Positions 35,649-43,528 of a stretch of 64,000 nt of DNA are shown here, one piece after another. Made by a program: the position numbers and the translations under genes. The DNA is taken from contig NZ_CP014231.1 of assembly GCF_001553645.1 (NCBI RefSeq), positions 744,001 to 808,000 on the forward strand, read 5' to 3'. Positions within the stretch are counted from its first letter, which is position 1. Every line of letters starts with the position of its first letter. The notes beneath the pieces are model-generated. The model ran no database searches and was not told the origin of the DNA. It saw nothing but the letters and a program-made list of their open reading frames with translations. Source of the stretch: Leptotrichia sp. oral taxon 847 (lineage in GTDB: Bacteria; Fusobacteriota; Fusobacteriia; Fusobacteriales; Leptotrichiaceae).

Positions 35649-36332
35649 GTGATTTTGTTGCAATTAACTACTAATATTTTTTTTATTGACAGATTCTTTT
35701 TTAAACATTTATCATATATCTCAAAATCTAGTATTTTTCATCATTCAGAAAGCACTGAAAATTTTTTCCATTTTATTACTAAATTTGGAGAAGGATACTT
35801 TGAATTGCTGCTGACAGTTGTGTTATTATTGATTTTTTTAATTAATAAAAAGAAATACAATCATTTAAAAAAATATATTTTAGCACTAATTTTTACTTTG
35901 CTTTCCACTCAAATTACAGTAAATATAATGAAAGTATTGTTTGCAAGAGCAAGACCATCGATAACTATAAATCCTGATAAATTTTATGGAATTATGACTT
36001 TGATTAAAAATAGTTCATTTTGGAAAGGAAATTATGTATCTTTTCCATCAGGACATACAATTACTATTTGGGGAACAATTTGGATTTTATCTTTTGTTAT
36101 AAAAAACAAAACTATCAAAATACCGTTATTCATCTTAGGAATTTTAGTAGGAATGAGCCGTATTTATTTAGTGCGACATTGGACTACTGATGTTGTTGCA
36201 AGTGTTATTCTTTCATATTTTATCGCAAAATTTGTACATAAAAAGATATTTGGAAATAAAGAAAAAATTAGAAAAACAAGATTATTTTCTTATGACAGAA
36301 AAACAAATATTGGAATCTTAAAAAAGATATAA
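35649..36332 (+). CDS. PAP2-family membrane phosphatase
   Basis: 227 residues, probable GTG start at 35649 (a TTG at 35658 is also possible, with AAGGTG 6 bp upstream). The three PAP2 motifs are complete: LFARARPS, SFPSGHTITIWG and SRIYLVRHWTTDVVAS. Several membrane segments are visible (VVLLLIFLI, YILALIFTLLSTQITVNIM, IPLFILGILVGM). PAP2 enzymes remove phosphate from lipids such as undecaprenyl pyrophosphate, phosphatidylglycerol phosphate or lipid A (LpxE/LpxF type). Its promoter carries the response-regulator box, which favours a regulated envelope role. The substrate is inferred, not shown. Confidence 0.88.
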   Translation: MILLQLTTNIFFIDRFFFKHLSYISKSSIFHHSESTENFFHFITKFGEGYFELLLTVVLLLIFLINKKKYNHLKKYILALIFTLLSTQITVNIMKVLFARARPSITINPDKFYGIMTLIKNSSFWKGNYVSFPSGHTITIWGTIWILSFVIKNKTIKIPLFILGILVGMSRIYLVRHWTTDVVASVILSYFIAKFVHKKIFGNKEKIRKTRLFSYDRKTNIGILKKI

Positions 36333-36379
36333 TGGCAAATACTTTAAATTATAAAAATAAAAAAATAGAAATTTAAAAA

Positions 36380-36403
36380 CAGGATGATATTTTTATCATC
36401 CTG
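36380..36403 (-). terminator. Hairpin terminator between convergent genes
   Basis: CAGGATGATA-TTTT-TATCATCCTG is a perfect 10-bp stem. On the minus strand it is followed by TTTTT, so it best fits the end of the transcript from 37411-36526; it may also act on the PAP2 message. Confidence 0.7.
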
Positions 36404-36424
36404 CACCATATATTATATTTTGAG

Positions 36425-36450
36425 TTTACACAAAATTCTGGACACTCTCC
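36425..36450. mobile_element. Solo IS256-like end
   Basis: TTTACACAAAATTCTGGACA then CTCTCC repeats the end found at 33268-33294 (TTTACACAAAATTATGGACA then CTCTCC) with one substitution. No partner end or transposase lies close by. It is a relic. Confidence 0.55.
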
Positions 36451-36525
36451 TGTCTTACAACAATGATTATTTTCAATTTTTATCTTTAAAAATACCAATC
36501 TTCTTTAATTAAAATAAATAAACAA

Positions 36526-36933
36526 CTATCTTAATATAGAAAACATAAAAAAGTTATACGGTTTCTTTACTTTGTATTCTTTTGTAATATTTAAAATATC
36601 TTTCTTATTTTTATAATAAATCCCCCTATCTAATCCTTCATTTTTATTTATTAAAAAGTATTCGTTTTTACAATAAGAATATAAATCATATCCTTCTCTG
36701 TATATTGTTATACCGTCTGAACTAACCTTTCCATAATAATATATTCCTTTTTTACCGATTTCTAATATTTTACATCCTTCTTTTCCCTCAAGCCTATAAT
36801 CTCTTTCTCTCCAATTATAAGAAACTGTATCCCAATAAAAACTTTTAAGAACAAAAAAGTTATTTATTATTAACAATTTAAAAGACAGTGCTATTATAGT
36901 TATCAAGACTATTAACATAATTTTTTTTAACAT
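36526..36933 (-). CDS. Unknown protein with N-terminal membrane anchor
   Basis: 135 residues. MLKKIMLIVLITIIALSFKL and the following hydrophobic residues form one membrane anchor. The rest is Tyr/Lys rich (WRERDYRLEGKEGCKILEIG, KGIYYYGKVSSDGITIYREG) and probably extracytoplasmic. No family is recognised. It follows the 115-residue gene with an 11-bp gap, so the three small genes from 37411 to 36526 probably form one transcript. Confidence 0.6.
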   Translation of the reverse strand: MLKKIMLIVLITIIALSFKLLIINNFFVLKSFYWDTVSYNWRERDYRLEGKEGCKILEIGKKGIYYYGKVSSDGITIYREGYDLYSYCKNEYFLINKNEGLDRGIYYKNKKDILNITKEYKVKKPYNFFMFSILR

Positions 36934-36944
36934 CTTTATTACTC

Positions 36945-37292
36945 CTATCTTCTTTTAGGCAATTCTGTTTTTACTTCGTTTTCCATTTCTTTTAGTGACT
37001 TTAAAGTTTTATTAATCTTTATTTCTCTTTTTCGTGTTTTTATTCCAAAAGGATTTCCGCCAATCAATTCTCTTCTTGAAGATTTTTGTGAACCAGAAGC
37101 TAGTACATTACCTACATTATCAAAAGTATCTCTATATTGAATTAGTATTGTTATATTGATATTGTATTCCATTAGTTTTTTTATCTTATCATATGAAAAA
37201 GTAAATAAATTAGTATTCTCTAATGCTGTAAATTCAGTATTAAATAGATTAAAGTCTACTATTTTACGTTCTCTTAGTCTATCTTTTTTCAT
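36945..37292 (-). CDS. Unknown 115-residue basic protein
   Basis: Starts MKKDRLRERKIVDFNLFNTE and ends in a Lys/Arg/Glu-rich helix (KTLKSLKEMENEVKTELPKR). The middle contains LASGSQKSSRRELIGGNPFG, a turn-rich basic patch. There is no signal peptide. The start overlaps the stop of the upstream 40-residue ORF (ATGA), which indicates translational coupling. It may be a fragment of a polymorphic toxin or a nucleic-acid-binding protein, but no family can be named. Confidence 0.5.
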   Translation of the reverse strand: MKKDRLRERKIVDFNLFNTEFTALENTNLFTFSYDKIKKLMEYNINITILIQYRDTFDNVGNVLASGSQKSSRRELIGGNPFGIKTRKREIKINKTLKSLKEMENEVKTELPKRR

Positions 37293-37411
37293 TCATTAAT
37301 ATTTTTCCCTTTAATAAAATTTGTCCATCTATTTATAATTTTATTCATTAAACTTGTAGTAGTTTTATCATTAAATAATCTATACGTTTCATCTGGCATA
37401 TAGTCATCCAT
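37289..37411 (-). CDS. 40-residue ORF coupled to the 115-residue gene
   Basis: MDDYMPDETYRLFNDKTTTS then LMNKIINRWTNFIKGKNIN, stop overlapping the next ATG by 4 bp. The same frame is open upstream (RSWNKQKFI before the Met), so this may be the tail of a longer, truncated gene. Function is unknown. The region from 37412 to 37660 is AT-rich and shows no further gene. Confidence 0.4.
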   Translation of the reverse strand: MDDYMPDETYRLFNDKTTTSLMNKIINRWTNFIKGKNINE

Positions 37412-37660
37412 AATGAATTTTTGTTTATTCCAACTTCTGTTCCTTTTTTTTATTATTTAACATTAATCATATACAAATGTAAATATCTGTTTAAAGAAAA
37501 AAATTAAAAATCTTGCTACTGCAAATTTTCTTATGTATGTACCGATTAATTTATAATTTTTAAGCATAAAATATGTTAAATAATTTAAAATTTAAAGAAT
37601 AATAGCTAAAATCTTTCAAAAGATAAATTCCAGTTTTTCAAATTTCTTTTTTTATAATAT

Positions 37661-37706
37661 TTATTCAGTTTAAATTCATTTTTTAAATATATTTTCGTGC
37701 TATATT
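37661..37706 (+). promoter_or_regulatory. Response-regulator box and promoter 3 (ugd operon)
   Basis: TTATTCA-GTTT-AAATTCA with TATATT at 37701-37706, once more 40 bp from the box start, matching promoters 1 and 2 in half-sites and spacing while the flanks differ. The ugd start is 75 bp downstream of the -10, preceded by AGGAGG. Because this copy is not a simple duplicate of the other two, the shared motif is probably functional. Confidence 0.7.
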
Positions 37707-37780
37707 TATTTTATAGAAGAAATAAAAATGTAAACTTTTTTAAAAATAAAATTAAAAATTAAATTATAGGAGGATCTTTT

Positions 37781-39118
37781 ATGAACGTAACGATAATCGG
37801 AACAGGATACATCGGTTTAGTTCAAGGTGTTGTAATGTCGGATTTAGGATTTGATGTTGTCTGTATTGATAATGATGAAGTAAAAATTGAAACGTTAAAA
37901 CAGGGAAAATCGCCTATTTATGAGCCAGAATTGGAAGAAACTTTAAAAAAGTCATTGAAAAACGGGAAAATTAAATTTACTTTGGATTATAATTCTGGGA
38001 TAAAAAATGCTGATGTGATATTTCTTGCGGTAGGAACGCCACCTTTGGCTGATGGAAGTTCAAATTTGAATTATATCACGGCTGCAATTAAAAATTTAGC
38101 TCAATTTCTTTCAAAAGATAGCCTTATTATTACAAAATCAACTGTTCCGATGGGAACAAACAAAAAAATCAAAAAAATTATTTTAGATGAATTAAAAAAA
38201 AGAAATATGGGTAATCTTAATGTATCAGTTATTTCAAATCCTGAATTTTTAAGGGAAGGAAAGGCTGTTTATGACTTTTTAAATCCTGATAGGATTGTTG
38301 TGGGAATTGATGAAAATGATAATAAAGAAAAAATAAAAAAAGAAATTTATAAAATTTATGAATACTTTTTAAAAAAACAAATTCCAATAATTTTTACAAA
38401 TCTTGAAACGGCAGAATTGTCCAAATATTCTTCAAATGCGTTTTTGTCTGTAAAAATATCATTTATTAATGAAATGGCGATGCTTTCTGAAAAAATAGGA
38501 GCGAATATTGAAGATGTTTCAAAAATTATGGGATTTGACCACAGAATTGGAAATGAATTTTTGAATGCGGGACTTGGTTTTGGAGGTTCCTGTTTTCCAA
38601 AAGACACTCTTGCGATACTAAACATTGGGAAAAATAATGACTGTGAGATGAGTATTGTAAATTCTGCTGTGAAATTTAATAATGATTTGAAAGATATTTT
38701 GATAAAAAAGATAAAAAATAAACTTGGAAGTACAAAAGATAAGACGATTTCGATCTTGGGACTGTCATTTAAGCCAGAAACTAACGATATAAGGGAATCC
38801 CCTGCGATAAAAATAATAAAAAAATTGATAAATTTAGGAGCAAAAATTAAAGTTTATTGTCCTCAAGGGATGGAAAAGACAAAAAAAGAACTTGAAAACT
38901 ATTCAGATTGTATTAAATACTGTAAAAATGAATATGAATGTGCCAAAAATTCAGACTGTCTAATTTTGACTACAGAATGGGAACAATTTAAAAATATGGA
39001 TTTAGAGAGAATAAAAAATGTTATGAAGAGTAATTATTTTTTTGATTTTAGAAATATGTTTTCAGATAATGAAAATATTAGAAATTATTTTCACTATTAT
39101 CCGATTGGGAGAAATTAA
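37781..39118 (+). CDS. ugd: UDP-glucose 6-dehydrogenase
   Basis: 445 residues. The Rossmann motif IIGTGYIGLVQGVVMSDLGF, FLAVGTPP, STVPMGT, NPEFLREGKAVYDFLNPDRI, the central dimer helix and the catalytic Cys271 in GFGGSCFPKDT are all present. The enzyme oxidises UDP-glucose to UDP-glucuronic acid in the cytosol. It is the first gene of an operon that goes on with a glycosyltransferase, an ArnT-like protein and a UDP-uronate epimerase, so its product is probably the sugar source for an envelope modification. AGGAGG gives a strong start. Confidence 0.96.
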   Translation: MNVTIIGTGYIGLVQGVVMSDLGFDVVCIDNDEVKIETLKQGKSPIYEPELEETLKKSLKNGKIKFTLDYNSGIKNADVIFLAVGTPPLADGSSNLNYITAAIKNLAQFLSKDSLIITKSTVPMGTNKKIKKIILDELKKRNMGNLNVSVISNPEFLREGKAVYDFLNPDRIVVGIDENDNKEKIKKEIYKIYEYFLKKQIPIIFTNLETAELSKYSSNAFLSVKISFINEMAMLSEKIGANIEDVSKIMGFDHRIGNEFLNAGLGFGGSCFPKDTLAILNIGKNNDCEMSIVNSAVKFNNDLKDILIKKIKNKLGSTKDKTISILGLSFKPETNDIRESPAIKIIKKLINLGAKIKVYCPQGMEKTKKELENYSDCIKYCKNEYECAKNSDCLILTTEWEQFKNMDLERIKNVMKSNYFFDFRNMFSDNENIRNYFHYYPIGRN

Positions 39119-39157
39119 TGCTCTTTTATTATAAATTTTAAAAAAGGAGGAAAAATT

Positions 39158-39871
39158 ATGGAAATATCATTTGTTGTACCGATTTTTAATGAAGAGGAGA
39201 ATATACTTCTTTTAGTGGAAAAACTGGAATTGGCGGTAAAAGGGAAATATAGTGAATATGAATTTATTTTAGTTGACGACGGGAGTACCGATAAATCAAA
39301 GGAGATTCTTGAAAAATTGTCAAAAGATAAAAAATATTTAAAACCTATTTTTTTTAAGAAAAACTGTGGACAAAGTGCGGCACTTTCGGCAGGATTTAAG
39401 TATTGCAGCGGAGATATTGTCGTGTCAATGGATGGAGATTTGCAGACAAATCCAAAAGATATTTCTCTTCTTATCCCATATTTAAAGGAATATGATATGG
39501 TAAACGGAATGCGTGCGACAAGACAAGACGGCTTTTACAGAAAACTGGCTTCATTAGTTGGAAATTCATTTAGAAATTTTATTACAAAAGACAATATTCG
39601 CGATACAGGTTGTCCTTTAAAAGTATTTAAAAAAGAAGTTGTTAAATCTTTTTACCTGTATAAAGGAATGCACAGATTTTTACCCACACTTGCAAAAATA
39701 AATAGATTTTCTGTGATTGAAATAGCAGTACCGCATTACGACCGTATTTATGGAAAATCGAAATATACGACTTTTAATAGACTATTTGTCGGATTTGAAG
39801 ATGTTTTTGCCGTGAGATGGATGAAAAAAAGGAGAATAGACTATGAAATTGCCGACAAAAAAAATTACTAA
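39158..39871 (+). CDS. Family 2 glycosyltransferase (polyprenyl-phosphate sugar synthase type)
   Basis: 237 residues of the DPM1/GtrB/ArnC group: SFVVPIFNEEENI, ILVDDGSTDKSKEIL, KKNCGQSAALSAGFKYCSGD, SMDGDLQTNPKDI (the DxD-like metal site) and IRDTGCPLKVFKKEV. It lacks the C-terminal membrane pair of ArnC and resembles the shorter DPM1 form. Family members move a sugar from UDP to a polyprenyl phosphate. In this operon the donor is probably UDP-galacturonate or UDP-glucuronate, as for rhizobial RgtE. It overlaps the next ORF by 29 bp. Confidence 0.88.
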   Translation: MEISFVVPIFNEEENILLLVEKLELAVKGKYSEYEFILVDDGSTDKSKEILEKLSKDKKYLKPIFFKKNCGQSAALSAGFKYCSGDIVVSMDGDLQTNPKDISLLIPYLKEYDMVNGMRATRQDGFYRKLASLVGNSFRNFITKDNIRDTGCPLKVFKKEVVKSFYLYKGMHRFLPTLAKINRFSVIEIAVPHYDRIYGKSKYTTFNRLFVGFEDVFAVRWMKKRRIDYEIADKKNY

Positions 39872-41221
39872 ATTCAATTTTTACAAAGGTTTTAAGTTAA
39901 AAAGAAGAAAACTAAAATTTAAATTTGAATATTTTATCCCAATTGTGCTAATTCTCGTAACATTACCACTTTTTAATCGAATGTTTACTCAGAGAAATGA
40001 ATTAAAATATTTGTATATTGCTCAAGATATAATAAAAAATAAAAATCCATTTGTGTATTATTTATCTGGAAAACTTTATACGGATAAACCGCCGTTATTC
40101 TTTTGGATAATTATCTTTTCAAAATTTATTTTTAGAAATTATTATACTTACGGAATTGTTATTTTTAACATATTTATTGAAAGTTTTTTACTCATAAAAT
40201 TATATAGATTTTTAAAAATAAAATTTGACGAGAATATTGCTATAATGTCAATATTTATAACATTTACAGGAATTCTTCAATATATTTCTGTAATCGTAGT
40301 TAGAATGGACATTTATCTTAGCTGTTTCATAGCTTTATCGTTTTTAAATTTTTTTGAATGTTATGAAAAAAATGATTATCAAAAAAATTGGATAACTTTT
40401 GTCTACATCGGATTTGCCTTTTTATTTAAAGGAATTGTAGGACTTTTGACTCCATTATTAGTGATAATTCTTTTCAAATTTACAGCTTCAAAAAAATATT
40501 CTTTAAAAGAGGTAGGATTTTACAAAGGATTATCAATAATTCTAGCATTTGTCCTATTTTGGATAATTCCAGCCTACATAAGTTTAGGAAATATTTTCAT
40601 TAATGAATTATTTTCTAAACAACTTTTTGGAAGAGCAGTGAAAGCTTTTGCCCATAAAAGACCGTTTTATTATTATTTATATACTTTACCAATGACAGTA
40701 TTTCCGTGGACTGTGTATTCGGTGTATGTGATGTATAAATCCATCATTTCTTGGATTAAAGAAAAAAATACGAGCGATTTTGAAAAATTTCTATTAATAT
40801 GGATTTTTTCAACATTATTTTATTTGTCAGTTTCAAGTAGTAAACTTGTCATTTACTTACTTCCAATTGTAACTCCAATTGGAATTTTGACGGCTATAAA
40901 TTATAAAAAAATCCCTTTTGAAACAAAAAATATTCTTTTTTCATAACAATTTCTATTTTTATAGTAACTCCAATCGTTATGATTTTCTCAAATTCAAGAG
41001 ATTTTGTTCCATTTAAAGTAATTTCTATTTTTTCACTATTCAATATAGGAATGGTAAGTTTATTATTATTTTTAAAAGCTGGAAAAAAAGTAGGATTTAT
41101 ATTTTTGGGATTACTATTTCCAATAGTTACTTTTGTTGCAGGATTTAATATAAGTAAAATAAACAAAATGACAGATGCGAGAAATTATGATTCAAACTAT
41201 ATTTACATAGAAAAAAAATAA
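39843..41221 (+). pseudogene. ArnT-like glycosyltransferase (GT83/PMT type), split by a frameshift at a T6 run
   Basis: The first ORF (39843-40946, 367 residues) has a basic N-terminus, FIPIVLILVTLPLFN, NELKYLYIAQDIIKNKNPFV, DKPPLFFWIII (catalytic-loop-like Asp-Lys-Pro-Pro), and many membrane segments. It stops after ETKNILFS. One extra T in the T6 run at 40936-40941 would continue as FITISIFIVTPIVMIFSN through 41221, giving 459 residues, a normal ArnT/Rgt length. ArnT-like enzymes transfer a sugar from a polyprenyl carrier to lipid A in the periplasm. The 367-residue form lacks the C-terminal region. It may be phase-variable, dead, or a sequencing error. Confidence 0.8.
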
Positions 41222-41242
41222 AACTAAATGGGAGAAAATAAA

Positions 41243-41533
41243 ATGGAAAAAATATTTATAATTTTAGGATTAGCAGGACAACTGATGTTTTCTGCAAGAT
41301 TTTTAGTTCAATGGATTGCGAGCGAAAAAAGAAAAAAAAGCGTTGTTCCAATTTCATTTTGGTTTTTAAGCCTTTTTGGAAGTTTTCTTTTATTAATTTA
41401 TGCAATTTACAGAAAAGATATTGTCTTTACTTTGGGACAATTATTTGGATTTATCGTTTATATAAGAAATTTACTTATTATTAAAAATACAGAAAAAATA
41501 GAAAAAAATATAAAGAAAGGAAAATTGAAATAA
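41243..41533 (+). CDS. LAB_N-domain membrane protein
   Basis: 96 residues with three membrane segments (IFIILGLAGQLMFSARFLVQ; VVPISFWFLSLFGSFLLLIY; LGQLFGFIVYIRNLLII). FSARFLVQWIASEKRKKSVV and PISFWFLSLFGS are the signature of the LpxB N-terminal-like domain (LAB_N, PF07578), found as a stand-alone protein next to ArnC/ArnT-like genes. A carrier-flipping or helper role has been suggested by context. I start at 41243, with GGGAG 8 bp upstream. It lies between the ArnT-like gene and the epimerase. Confidence 0.85.
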   Translation: MEKIFIILGLAGQLMFSARFLVQWIASEKRKKSVVPISFWFLSLFGSFLLLIYAIYRKDIVFTLGQLFGFIVYIRNLLIIKNTEKIEKNIKKGKLK

Positions 41534-41534
41534 A

Positions 41535-42581
41535 ATGAAAACTTATTTAATCACAGGTGGAGCGGGATTTATCGGATCCCATCTTGTAAAAAAATTATTA
41601 TCAGAAAATTTTAAAGTAATTGTAGTAGATAATTTTGACGATTTTTATGATTACAAAATCAAAATTTCCAATTTGTGTGAAGCAACAAATACTTCTTTTC
41701 AAATAAAATATGACAAAAAAGAAAAAAATCTAAAAGAATTTGTCAACTTTATAAATAATGCAGATAAAAATATGATTTTATTAAACAAAGACATCAGAAA
41801 TTTCGATGATTTGAAAGAAGTTTTTAAAAGCTATAAATTTGACGGAATCGTGCATTTAGCAGCAAAAGCTGGAGTGCGACCATCTTTTGAAAAACCATTG
41901 GATTACGAAGAAACAAATATAAAAGGAACTTTAAATTTATTGGAATTATGTAAAAAATTTAAAATTAACAATTTTGTCTGTGCTTCTTCATCTTCAGTTT
42001 ACGGAGATACACCAAAATTTCCTTTTTCAGAAAACGATGACATAAAAAAAACTTTATCGCCTTATGCTCTAACTAAAAAAACTTGCGAAGAAATGGCGTA
42101 TCTATATTACAAAAATTACAGTATAAAAGTCGTAATGCTCAGATTTTTTACAGTTTATGGACCAGGACAGCGGCCAGATTTAGCTATTCATAAATTTGCA
42201 AAAAAACTGAAATACAATGAAAAAATATCAATTTATGGAGATGGCAAGACAGGACGGGACTATACTTATATTGATGATATAATCGCAGGAATCATAGCTT
42301 CAATAAACTTTATAAACCAAAAAAATGAATGTTACGAAATCTTTAATCTCGGAAACAACAGAGTGATAACTCTTATGGAAATGGTAAAAACAATGGAAAA
42401 AATTTCAGGCTACAAAGCTGATTTAGAATTTTGCGACTTTCAAAAAGGAGATATGCCGATGACATACGCTGATATTTCCAAAGCCAAAAAACTTCTTGAT
42501 TATAGTCCAAAAACAGATTTTGAAGATGGAATAGAAAAATTTTTTGAATGGTTTGAGAAAAAAGAAAGTGGTGAAATTTAA
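41535..42581 (+). CDS. NAD-dependent epimerase, UDP-glucuronate 4-epimerase type
   Basis: 348 residues. GGAGFIGSHLVKKLL binds NAD; the catalytic set is SSSSVYG and Tyr177-x3-Lys181 in SPYALTKKTCEE. RFFTVYGPGQRPDLAIHKFA, DYTYIDDI and NLGNNRVITLMEMV are typical of the UDP-GlcA/UDP-GalA 4-epimerases (GAE/Gla/LspL). It follows ugd in the same operon, so it most likely makes UDP-galacturonate from UDP-glucuronate. There is an insertion (about 45-85) relative to short epimerases. Its ATG lies just after the LAB_N stop, and it overlaps the PAP2 gene by one base. Confidence 0.9.
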   Translation: MKTYLITGGAGFIGSHLVKKLLSENFKVIVVDNFDDFYDYKIKISNLCEATNTSFQIKYDKKEKNLKEFVNFINNADKNMILLNKDIRNFDDLKEVFKSYKFDGIVHLAAKAGVRPSFEKPLDYEETNIKGTLNLLELCKKFKINNFVCASSSSVYGDTPKFPFSENDDIKKTLSPYALTKKTCEEMAYLYYKNYSIKVVMLRFFTVYGPGQRPDLAIHKFAKKLKYNEKISIYGDGKTGRDYTYIDDIIAGIIASINFINQKNECYEIFNLGNNRVITLMEMVKTMEKISGYKADLEFCDFQKGDMPMTYADISKAKKLLDYSPKTDFEDGIEKFFEWFEKKESGEI

Positions 42582-43114
42582 TGAATATATTGCAAAATTT
42601 TGATTTATTAGTAATTGAAGCACTATACCACATCCATGAGCCGATTTTAGATAAAATTATGATTTTTTTTACAGATTTAGGAAATACAATCTGGGTAGTA
42701 ATAACCATATGGCTTTTAATAAATAAAAAAACAAGAAAAACAGGCTTAAAAGCAGCAGCAGCACTTATTATATTTCTTCTGATAGTTAATGTTGGTTTAA
42801 AACCTTTCTTTCATAGAACAAGACCTTTTAAATATTTAAAAGACATAGTTTTATTAATCCCGGAACCAAGTAGTTTTTCGTTTCCATCGGCACATACAGC
42901 ATCAGCTTTTACAATGGTTTATATTTTTTATAAAGATATTAAAAAATATTTTCCTGGCGTACTGATTTTAGCTATTTTAATATCACTTTCAAGATTGTAT
43001 CTAAGCGTACATTTTCCCACCGATGTAATGGCAGGAATTGGGATAGGATTATTTTCAGGATTTTTAGGAAATAGTTTAATTAATAATTTTGAATTTAAAG
43101 GAGAAAAGCAATGA
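42581..43114 (+). CDS. PAP2-family membrane phosphatase, second copy
   Basis: 177 residues. The PAP2 motifs are KPFFHRTRPF, SFPSAHTASAF and SRLYLSVHFPTDVMAG, with several membrane segments (IWVVITIWLLI, ALIIFLLIVNVGL, GVLILAILISL). The size resembles BcrC/UppP-type and small LpxE-like phosphatases. In this operon it could recycle the polyprenyl carrier after sugar transfer or remove a lipid A phosphate; I cannot choose between them. It overlaps both neighbours (TAATG before, ATGA after), so it is an integral part of the operon. Confidence 0.9.
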   Translation: MNILQNFDLLVIEALYHIHEPILDKIMIFFTDLGNTIWVVITIWLLINKKTRKTGLKAAAALIIFLLIVNVGLKPFFHRTRPFKYLKDIVLLIPEPSSFSFPSAHTASAFTMVYIFYKDIKKYFPGVLILAILISLSRLYLSVHFPTDVMAGIGIGLFSGFLGNSLINNFEFKGEKQ

Positions 43115-43230
43115 AAAAAATAATAATTTTATTAATATCTGTTTTACTTTTGATTTCTCAATGTACAAGTTATCAAAATAATGATGATTTTTGTTCGATA
43201 GTGATTCCGACTTGTGAGATTAATAAATAA
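43111..43230 (+). CDS. 39-residue lipoprotein at the end of the ugd operon
   Basis: MKKIIILLISVLLLISQCTS is a lipoprotein signal peptide with the lipobox LISQ-C at Cys18. The mature part is only about 22 residues (ends SIVIPTCEINK) with two further Cys. The start overlaps the PAP2 stop (ATGA), and GGAG lies 7 bp upstream, so translation is likely. Tiny lipoproteins of this kind can be regulators or entericidin-like. No family is recognised. Confidence 0.65.
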   Translation: MKKIIILLISVLLLISQCTSYQNNDDFCSIVIPTCEINK

Positions 43231-43296
43231 AATATCTAAAATTAAAGTAAATACAAAAAACAAAAAAAATGAAATTCTAAAAAAATAATTTAAATT

Positions 43297-43384
43297 AAAA
43301 GTGTTCAAAATTTTGTATGATTTCTAAATAAATTGACATCTTATCAGTTTTATTTGAAACTTATAAAAATTATAGACACTTTTT
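43297..43384. mobile_element. IS256-like palindromic relic (about 88 bp)
   Basis: AAAAGTGTTCAAAATTTTGT at the left and TATAAAAATTATAGACACTT then TT at the right form imperfect inverted ends like the relic at 33203-33292. No ORF lies inside. The remainder of 43231-43528 is AT-rich with no gene. Confidence 0.5.
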
Positions 43385-43528
43385 TAATTTTTTAACTTAA
43401 AAAATAAGTTATAAAAATATATATAAATTATTTTTGTATACGTAAATAAATAAAAAAAATGAAACAAAGGTAAAATAAAGAAATATGGAATATAATATTT
43501 TGATAAACAGGTTAAATGGAGGAAAAAA

